Below the pieces are notes generated by a model, which saw nothing but the letters and a program-made list of their open reading frames with translations, had not been told where the DNA came from and made no database searches. From Calliphora vicina (lineage: Eukaryota > Arthropoda > Insecta > Diptera > Calliphoridae): a stretch of DNA of 64,000 bases. The translations under genes were made by a program, and so were the position numbers. The DNA lies in NCBI RefSeq assembly GCF_958450345.1, contig NC_088784.1, positions 60,249,247-60,313,246 on the forward strand. Reading direction: 5' to 3'. This document shows positions 55,590 through 64,000 of this stretch, piece after piece; within the stretch, counting starts at the first letter, position 1; the number at the start of each line of letters is the position of its first letter.

Positions 55590-56260
55590 AACCACTACAC
55601 AATTTCTATGTATTGTGGTTCCAGTAGTACAAATATGGTCCAAATTTTAAATTCTAGGGATAGGTTTTTTTAAAACATTTTTAAGTAAAATTATGAATTT
55701 TTTCTGCACATAATTAATGAGAACTGAAAAACGGTTAGTTAGATATTTCAGATAAACTTAGAAAAATTTACAATAACAAAATAGAATAACAAAAAGTACA
55801 CGCTTGTAAGCGCTTAATTGAGAATAAATTCATAAAGAATCAATCGATTTTTATGATCGATATTTTATTTTATTGCTATTAAATGTGGCTTTAACAATAA
55901 ATCAATAAACATGGACAATTTCTGCCATGAAAATTGAACATGGGTTTTTTAAAACAAAAAATTTGCTATTTTCACGTAAAAAATATATTTTTTGCTTCAA
56001 TTTGTTATTATAACTCCGAAACTACTGAGCCGATTAAAATGTAATAATAATAAACGGATTGAAGGTTATGTAAATCTCAAGTTTATTTTAATAACATTGG
56101 GCAAACCCTTTTGGAGTTATAATTAATTATGTGGGGAAACGTCTAACAAAATTTATAATTTTACTTAAATTTTTTTTAAAAATTGAAAAATTTTTGTATG
56201 TATTAAGCATTGATACATGAAATATACATAGTGGTTAGTCAAGCCTCTTTTTACTATTGA
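55590..56260. repeat. Family S foldback copy
   Basis: A forward part (AACCACTACACAATTTCTAT, TGTGGTTCCAGTAGTACAAA) is followed from about 55790 by an inverted part (CCGAAACTACTGAGCCGATT, AACCCTTTTGGAGTTATAAT, then TAGTGGTTAGTCAAGCCTC). Confidence 0.6.
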
Positions 56261-56278
56261 CCTGTGTACTCATATATA

Positions 56279-57477
56279 CAGTGGAGTGGGGATACAGTGA
56301 ACTAATTAATGCAAGGCCTGTTCACTTTATCCAATAAATTCACTTTATCGAGACTGTAAAAATAATAATAAATTCATACAATTTTATGTTAAAATTGTAC
56401 ATTTTGTTATATTTTAATAAAGGAACAAATAAATCATTAATGGTTGCTTGTTTTGTACATGTACTTTTGGCTTTTTGTACTGTTAAATCACAGATTTTCT
56501 TATTCGTCATCACTATCTTCTGCAATCACACAACCACCTAATAGAGGAAACCAACATTTATTTATCATATCTGACGATAACTCCTCCCATGCCAACATAA
56601 GAACATAAGTGGCATTTTTTAGGTTTAATCCTTTTAAAACCTCATACGGTTCGATAATTGGAGTCACATTTGGTGTCATGTATACCACAAAAATAGATCC
56701 ATCCTCAGATATAACGTATTTCTCCGCCGGATGACACCGGACATGCTCGAGGAGCAAAATGGACTTTGTTGGTAAGCCTTTTTGCTGAAGTTTGACTTGA
56801 CCTAAAATGTTTAAAAAACCTGACGGACGAACGATGTATGGAACCATTTCTTCAAATTGCTGTCATCCAGGCATTTTTTGAACTTTTATATTCGATCGGT
56901 ACGTTAACGGATTTAAACGATCGTGGATTTTTGGCATGACCAATTAAACTTATAAAAGTTATTCTCGCTTTTTTAAGTTTTCTTCCTGGTGCCGATTTTT
57001 CATTACTGCAAACATATGTTTTTTTCGGCAACATCTTCCAAAACAGCCCAGATTCTTCTGCGTTGTAAACTTGTTCATCATATACTCCATGTTCTTTGAT
57101 TAAAACATCCAATTGAAATTGAAAACACATTTTTGTTTTTTTTTGTGTTTTCAATTACGAAAATTATCTATTCAATCATTTTTGTATTTAAATTTCATCC
57201 AATAACGAAAATTTTATATTCAATTGTCAAAATTATCAAATTCAAAACTCAAAATTCAATAGAAAATATCAGAAAATTTTGATTTTGAGCACATGAATAC
57301 TTGATTCAATTATGAAATAATTGAAACCAGTTCAATATGTGATAAATGTTTGAATTGAAATATAATTTTTTTCTGTGTAGAGGCATTCGATGTTAGAGTC
57401 TCCAATGTAAAAATGTTTGTGTTCATACTATCCAGTAGTTCATATTATCAAGTGTTCACTCTAACCCGACTCCACTG
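56279..57477 (-). mobile_element. Tigger/pogo-like DNA transposon, 1199 bp, internally reduced
   Basis: The end CAGTGGAGTGGGGATACAGT is matched by the inverted ACCCGACTCCACTG, with TA on both sides (56277-56278, 57478-57479). TTCACT/AGTGAAC motifs recur inside each end. The interior holds a transposase remnant on the - strand; its DNA-binding N-terminal part is missing and replaced by AT-rich AATTGAA-type repeats (57155-57360). Confidence 0.8.
56500..57154 (-). pseudogene. Tigger/jerky-type DDE_1 transposase remnant, one frameshift, Asp-to-Glu at all catalytic sites
   Basis: Readable blocks in order: VYNAEESGLFWKMLPKKTYV, SAPGRKLKKARITFIS, KNPRSFK, KNAWMTA, then after a one-base frameshift near 56850 FEEMVPYIVRP, KGLPTKSILLLEHVRCHP, PNVTPIIEPYEVLKG, LAWEELSSDMINKCW. 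In this family the three sites normally read NADET, LLLDN and QPMDQ; here each Asp is Glu. Together with the missing N-terminus, this element cannot encode a normal transposase. Confidence 0.8.
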
Positions 57478-57499
57478 TATATACAGAAAACTGAAGTTA

Positions 57500-59980
57500 T
57501 TTCACTAACGACTATATTTCTAAATATACATGAGAAGCAGCAGAACAAAAGGTACTTTTTCGCACATTTAAAATTTTTGGGAAAATGAGTTTTATTTATT
57601 TCGCCCCCTTAAAAACTGAATGAACCTGGAAATGGTAACCAGTTTCTTGCTTATCAATAGATACATACATCCAACTGGCATAAGTCACCACTTTAAATGT
57701 TAAGGAGGTTTGATATAAAACCATATTAATATCGTAAAAAGAACCTTTTGTTAAAAAACAAAATAAAAAAGTATGTTTTGTATGCGTTTTTTTTAAACGA
57801 TATTATTTTAAATGAATGTTTTTAATCCTGATCTAATATACTATAAACAATTTACACATTGAAATTAAATATTTTTTTTCGTTTTATACCAGTGTTGTAC
57901 GTTTTGTTAAGCACAAATTTTTTTAAAACCCATTTACTGTTAAAAAAAATTAAAACATTTTGCTGACTTGATTGTTTCTAGAAGATTTCAAACCAAATAT
58001 TATAAAAATACAAAAAAAAATACTATTTTTGATAAGATGCAAAAAAGTACCTTGTGTTCTGCGGCTCCTCACATATAGCATATACACTATTAATACACAA
58101 TAATAAAAATAAAATTAAACATTTACCGCTTTCTTCATAGTTATTCTTATAATTTTCTGCAAAATTTCTAATCACGTGCTCATGATCACAATACGATCAT
58201 AAAGAACGCAAAGAATACATACATTTGCATTCATATTCTGCAGCAAATATAGGCAAGAAATTTTTTGGAATATAATGTACCGACCGGGTAAAAATTCTTC
58301 TGAAGAGTATTTTCGAAAGTAGATAATTAAAAAAAATATAACCACTTGTAGCAACGAAAATAATATTACAAATTCTTCTTGTAAATTTAATAAAATTTAA
58401 AACATTACAATATTTATCTCTCATTGTATTTCCAAAATAAAACATCAAAATATTTATATGTACCTATATACTTAATAAAAAATAGCAAATATTTAAATAT
58501 ATTGTGTGTATGTATTTATTTATATGTATACAACATGAAAACACACACTAAACAAAAAAAAACTAAATCATATTAAATTCATGGAAACAAATTGACCAAA
58601 TAACACAATTTAATAATATTTAAATCAAGACAACAACCACAAAAACCAAACAATATGTAAAAGAAAAAAATATTTTGTTATTTACCTTTGCTAAAAAATC
58701 AAAATATTCAGCCTAACTACAAAAGTCTTAAAGTCGATTTTAAGTCCATAAAGTTGACTATTATTTTAAATTTCGTATCATAAAACAAATTTCAAATATA
58801 ATTTATAATGTTGTCTCATTATTTAAAAAAAATCTTTTTGTTTTGAATTTTTTTTTACATTTTGTTATTTTAATCTTCTGAAATTTCTTTATTTTTATTT
58901 ACAATCATTGAAATATATTTTCATTTACATATTTGAATGTATGAGTTGGAAAAAGTTTTGAAAAGCTTTTTTAAAATATTTCTTATGGTACACCAAAAGT
59001 TCTATTTTAAAATAAAGTCGACTTTAACAAAAATTATCTTTAAAATTTCTTTCATGGTTAGGGTGATTGAAATTAAAACAAAAAATAGCTTTAAGAGGCT
59101 TTTTCTATTATTTACAAAGATCTGCTATTTTCACTATTATTTCACAATATTTCATTTAAATTTTGTTTTCAAAATATGTATGCAAGTAATAGTAAAAATA
59201 GTAGATAGATGAATGAATATTAAAGTAGATTTGAAAAGAAAAATATAAAAAAAAAAACTTAAAACTAAATTACAACCAAATAAATAGCAAAATCGAGAGT
59301 AGTAAAAGAGTTCCTAGTATTTAAGAAGAAATTCAGATTTTGTGAATGCATATACATAAATATTAAAATTCAAAGGAAAATAAGTGATGTTTAAGATTTA
59401 GATCTATACTTGGGTAACGATTGTAATCATAGACATTATTTGATGATTGTACATATGTATTTCTTGATCCATTGGGGATTTTCTATATTAAATTTAAAAA
59501 CAATTTCAATGATTTTGTTTTTACTATAAATGTCTATAAATCTGCGGTAATGTTTTAAACATCACTTATTGAATTTTATATTTAAAACAGATATTATCTA
59601 CAAATAACAACAACCATTTTTTAAAAAAAAATACTTTGTAGAGAATTTACAAAAATTACCGAAATAGTTATCTAAAATTTATTGGGCACCAAAACTAATA
59701 ACTCTTTAGTCTGTATTGAATCATAAAATTAAAATAGAAAACTAAAATCAAAATAAAATTTGCACCGATTTTTATATTTATAAATATTTATTTATATAAA
59801 ATTGTATAAACATTTAAGAAATTTGTAGAAACTTTAAACTGTATCTAAGGAATACAAAGAGATTTTTATAATTTATATTTTCATTTCAGTTTCAGTTTAA
59901 GAACAACATTTTATTTGTAAACTATAATTTATGTATGTTATATACTGACAGATCTGCAGTTAGACCATTTTGAATATAAG
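57500..59980. other. AT-rich intergenic sequence without recognisable genes
   Basis: Open stretches of 60-90 codons at 58172-58448 and 58937-59212 are of biased K/F/I composition and show no domain. No terminal repeats or splice-supported exons were seen. Confidence 0.6.
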
Positions 59981-60042
59981 CCCTAGATATTATTGGGTGT
60001 ATAACTTTTTTTTTTGTTTTTAAATATTTATACAATATAAAC

Positions 60043-60723
60043 TTATTCAAAGTATTGGCCATTGTTAGCTATGACATTTTCCCATCTTTTTGGGAACATA
60101 TGAATTCTGCGCCAAAAGAACTGCTAATTTTTTGAGGCCAACAACGAATCAAGGCAATATCTGGGATACGCTTCACTTTGAAACAGAGTACAGTTCCAGA
60201 GAAAGCCTTCTGCATCGATCAAAACAAATAGTAGTCGGATGGACAAGGTCTGGACTATAAGGGGGGTGAGGAAAAACTTCCCAACCACCTCTTTCTAAAT
60301 ACTTTTTAACAGGTATTTCACCATGTGGCCAATGATCAAACGAATCAGTTGCGTTCAGTACAGGTTCCATGCGATGGTCTGGCCAGATTGCAGCATCTCA
60401 TTACCTTAGCGCCATTATTATTTGGCTTTGGTGTTGATTCGGCAGTTTGGCCGATCTCTTAAGCTTCGGGTTATCGTACTGGATCCATTTTTAATCTCAA
60501 GTAATGATTTAGTGCCAAAATGATGTTCTTTTATAGCGTTCAAGCAGCAATTCGGATATGCAAAATTGTGTTTCAAGGTATCTCGTCTTCAATTCAAACT
60601 TTTTGAAATTGCTGTTTGAGTAGCTCCCAATGATTTTGCAAGCTCTTCTTGAGTTTGAAAACAATCTTCATGGAGTAATGCATCCAATTCTTGATATTGA
60701 AACTTCTGAACTGTACAATTCAT
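60043..60723 (-). pseudogene. Mariner transposase remnant
   Basis: On the - strand, from 60723: MNCTVQKFQYQELDALLHED, CFQTQEELAKSLGATQTAIS (helix-turn-helix), then after frame changes LERGGWEVFPHPPYSPDL (around the third catalytic Asp; Y-S-P-D-L present) and PKRWENVIANNGQYFE with stop at 60043-60045. The middle, including the first two catalytic Asp, is deleted. Several frameshifts. Confidence 0.75.
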
Positions 60724-60789
60724 CTCTCGCACGTTGAAACCGATGGAACACATTCACCATAAGCTTCGGTGTGCTTCAGCGGCCCTTTT

Positions 60790-61320
60790 TATACCCTTCA
60801 CCTTCGCATTATTTTTATTTTTTTTAAGTTTGTCCTTCCGTTTGTAAATTCCACAATATAATTTTCCGGCCCTATAAAGTATATATATTCTGGATCCTTA
60901 TAGATAGCGGAGTCGATTAAGCCATCTCAATCTGTCTGTCTGTTGAAATCAATTTTCTGAAGACCCCAGATATTTGCGGGATCCAAATCTTCAATAATTC
61001 TGTTAGACATACTTTCGAGAAGTTTTCTATTTAAAATCAGCAAAATCGTTCCACAAATGGCTGCGATATGAGGAAAAAACCATGACAACATAGATTTTTT
61101 ACCTATTTTTGACCTATATCTGGATTACTAAGTCATTAATATAGACAATATGGATATCTAATGATAGATATTTCAAAGACCTTTTCAACGACGTATATAA
61201 GACCATAGTAAGTTGGACCTACAATGGGTCAAAATCGAATTTTTAACCCGAATTTTTTTTTTCACCAAAAAAAAAAATTTAAATTTTTTTAAATAGCAAT
61301 TCGAAATTGAAAAAAAATAA
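60790..61320 (+). repeat. Family H Helentron-like repeat nested in the mariner
   Basis: ATACCCTTCACCTTCGCATT, CGGCCCTATAAAGTATATAT, ATTCTGGATCCTTATAGATA and GGTCAAAATCG. It provides unfilled sites for the insertions at 19408-20783 and 20968-21218. The stem-loop end is not present here. Confidence 0.7.
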
Positions 61321-61399
61321 ACTTTGAAAACCGCGTTCAAAAGATACGCCATATATTATAAATCACACATTTTTGAGTAATACACCCAATATAATTAGA

Positions 61400-62640
61400 G
61401 AAATTTAAATTTTCTTTTTACTAACACTTATTTATTATAAAATAATTTTTAATTTTTAATTAAACAACATCTAACCAGAGCTTAAACCAAACAAAAACAA
61501 CTGAAACAAACTAAACATATCAAAAACTTACAATATTTACGAAAAATATAATAAATTTCCGTTTTCTTTTTAAAAGAAAACTCTGCTCTAAATTCTTTAA
61601 GATAATCAGTAAATTGGGTTGACATTTTTTATACAATAAAACTAAAAAAACCACACTTACGAGTTTTGAACAAAAAAACACTTAAATCTACACAAAAAAA
61701 CAAAAACTATTTTGCTACAAAAAAATAATAATAAAAAAAATACTAAATTAAACATAAATTTTTTGATATTTTCATAAAACTTATTTTATATTTATAAATT
61801 GTACATTTCTAATCTAATTTATATATAAAAGTATATTTTATAATTTATTTTTTTATATAAATATTTTTTTTTAACAAAAAAAAAATAAAAAAGTATTTCA
61901 CTATGAAAAAAATACTATTTAGGGAAATATTGTTAAAAAACAAATATTAAATATTGCTTAACTATACATATTCACATATACTTATACCACTATAAAATAT
62001 ATTAATTTTATTATCATTACCATTATTTAAATTATATATATATGAATCTTGGACAATTTTATAATTTATTTAAAAAAAATAATCTAAAAAACTTATTGAG
62101 TACAATTATTGCCATGAGTCCAAAAGAAAACAAAAAAAATAATAATTAAATTTAAACCAAAAATAAAAAAAGGATCAAAAACCATTATAAACAAATTATT
62201 TATAAAAAAGAAAAACTATTTAATGCAAATAATAAAGATTTAAAAATAACAAAATTATATAGAAGAAATGTGAAACAAAGAAACTAAATATATTTACTTA
62301 TATTAAATAATATATCGATGTATGTTATAAGTAGAGGCATGTTATTGTAATTATAATTATTTTAAAGAAATATTAAATTAAACATATTTAAAAATACATA
62401 GATTATTTAAACATAAAATACAATAATATTTTATTAAACAAATTTAGGAGGCTATATCCTGTAATATACAGAGAAGAAAACTATTTCCTAAACAATTTCA
62501 ATTAAAATATTTATCAGATATTGAACTGGTTCCAATTATTTCATAATACAAAAATAAGATTACTATAAAGACCATTTTCCACCTCTTATAAATATCGTTA
62601 TCAGTTTAGAATTCAACATACATAAATATTTCGAATATAT
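61400..62640. other. Very AT-rich sequence with no identifiable feature
   Basis: Long A and T runs and no open frame, terminal repeat or known motif. Nothing can be supported here. Confidence 0.6.
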
Positions 62641-62657
62641 GTATGTATATATGTATA

Positions 62658-64000
62658 TGGGGGATTTCATGTCAAGTGAACATTTTGAAATTGATGTCTT
62701 TCAATCGGGATGAAATTTGCACCAAGGTTAGACCCATTGGATAGTAATTCAGACACCATTTTTCAACAAGATCGGTCAAGAACTATCTGAATTAGAGGGA
62801 GTCTATATTTGACATTTTGGCCAAACTGGTGTTTCTTCTCATCCATTTAACTTACTACCTATACTCTAATAAATTTTCATGTAAATTTCCTACATTAATA
62901 GTGGGAAACTTTTCTCCTTCTATAATTAGGGTAAAAATACATCTTGTGTGTAAATTCAAATATTTTTTTTTTTAATTTGTATATAAAAAAAAATTTTAAT
63001 TTGTATATAAAAATTTATATTAAGGGTCCTCATGTAAACGCTTAAAAGCCTCGCAAACTGTGCAATCTGTGCATTTTTACACTCTCGCAAATGAACTGTC
63101 AAAAAATGTATGGAAATTCGTTTGCACAACTCCGATAAGTTTGCGCGACAATTTCGACTCGCAAACTTGAATTTATTGTGCAATTGATGAATCAGCTGCT
63201 TTTGTTTACTTTTATTTATAAAAAATAAAAATCAAATCAAATAAAATACATACATATGTATGTATGTATAAATATTTTGTGCATGTGAAAATTGTGTATC
63301 TTTGGAACATAATGATTGGATTGAATGGCATTGTGTATGTAAACATTAACCAACAGCTAGAACATAAACAAATTCTTCCAAAATATGTATACCATCATTT
63401 GTTCCAAAGATTTAACTTTCATTCAACATGTCTAGAATTCAAATTTATACAATTTAAAAATTTTTTTTTTAAAGCTTTTGTTGAATATATTTTTATTTGA
63501 CAGTTTTATCAAATAGAGAGAAATTTAATGTATAAACTTGCACAAAATTGAAAAGGTGGGTTCATGAAACACGTCGCGCAAATTTGCACAATTGAACAAA
63601 TGGGAAACTTAAGTGTTTAAATGAGTACCCTTATTATGTTTACAGACTTTATTTGTAAAACTTCAATTTATGCACAATATATGTAATTTTAAACATAAAA
63701 CGCCTATTATATTATAAAAATTTTAAATACAACATTTTGTTTGTATTTTTGCTGAATAAAGTATGTAATTGATTTTGATAAACATATTGTGCTTAAATTT
63801 ACGCATATTGTGCAATTTTACATGAAAACTTGCTAACTTTATAGTAGTAGATTTACATGCATTTTTTAGAGTGTATTGTTCTTAGTTTAGATAGCTATTT
63901 TTTCAATCTTTCGAAAAAAAATTTAAAAAAAAATTAAAATTTTTTATTTTTTTATAATTTTTTTCCGAAATTAAAAACAGTTTTGACTTTTTTCAAAATA
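62658..64000 (+). mobile_element. Family F element, left part, interrupted and running off the window
   Basis: Starts TGGGGGATTTCATGTCAAG like 19408, then GATGTCTTTCAATCGGGATG and AACTATCTGAATTAGAGGGA. After the insertion at 62862-63873 it resumes with TTGTTCTTAGTTTAGATAGC and continues to the window end. Confidence 0.7.
62862..63873. mobile_element. Non-autonomous element, 1012 bp, TA target, nested in family F
   Basis: Ends TACTCTAATAAATTTTCATG (left) and GCATTTTTTAGAGTG (right) are imperfect inverted repeats of about 25 bp or more. The unfilled host sequence TTACCTATTGTTCTTAG is at about 19594-19610, implying a TA duplication. Inside, TTTGCACAA and CTCGCAAA motifs recur; no coding region was identified. 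Confidence 0.6.

Larger units (their letters stand above)
59993..61389 (-). mobile_element. Mariner element, decayed, with nested family H repeat
   Basis: Ends TTGGGTGTATAACT (59993 on) and AGTAATACACCCAA (to 61389) are inverted and flanked by TA (59991-59992, 61390-61391). The transposase remnant lies at 60043-60723; family H sequence at about 60790-61320 separates it from the right end. Confidence 0.75.

Noticed and set aside
58172..58448. Overlapping - strand frames as a gene downstream of the transporter
   Set aside because: AT-driven composition, two overlapping frames with equal support, no domain and no splice sites.

Overview
The window looks like AT-rich nuclear DNA of a brachyceran fly, probably a calyptrate (blow fly or house fly type). 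Grounds: long introns, CAN/Q-rich coding repeats, GT-AG splicing, and a dense population of Tc1/mariner, hAT, PIF/Harbinger-like, piggyBac-like and Helentron-like DNA elements. The species placement is inference. No prokaryotic features, tRNA, rRNA or CRISPR were found.

One host gene spans almost the whole window on the + strand: an amino acid transporter orthologous to SLC38A11 (SNAT11-like, AAAP superfamily). Eight coding exons can be joined exactly: 3448-3804, 22158-22272, 22543-22795, 38623-38693, 44670-44831, 53493-53605, 53668-53859 and 53932-54177. All junctions are GT-AG with compatible phases. The joined frame is 1509 nt, giving 502 residues plus a stop, with about 11 membrane segments. 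Introns are about 18.4, 0.27, 15.8, 6.0, 8.7, 0.06 and 0.07 kb. The N-terminal start lies in an exon upstream of 3448, not identified and possibly outside the window. Candidate poly(A) signals follow the stop.

Almost everything else is transposon, mostly inside the introns. Intron 1 holds a 3.9 kb hAT-like element (8460-12384) with long inverted repeats, an 8-bp target duplication and a two-exon transposase on the - strand. It also holds a Toll-like leucine-rich-repeat fragment, a decayed unrecognised coding segment split by a MITE, and a stack of nested elements (17.9-21.6 kb). Intron 3 holds a truncated Tc1 transposase, a palindromic Tc1 element (26456-28118), a foldback hAT-like element (28256-29850), a 153-bp-period tandem array (30.2-31.3 kb) and a Transib-like foldback element (34436-35940). 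Intron 4 holds a hAT element nested in a piggyBac-like MITE nested in another repeat. Intron 5 holds MITEs and three near-identical 275-bp tandem copies. Downstream of the gene lie a deleted mariner-like element, a Tigger/pogo-like element with substituted catalytic residues, a decayed mariner carrying a nested repeat, and a foldback repeat reaching the window end.

Several insertions have their uninterrupted target visible elsewhere in the window as another copy of the host repeat, so element boundaries and target-site duplications can be read directly. The repeats have no evident functional link to the transporter beyond enlarging its introns, but the long inverted repeats would be transcribed within its pre-mRNA.
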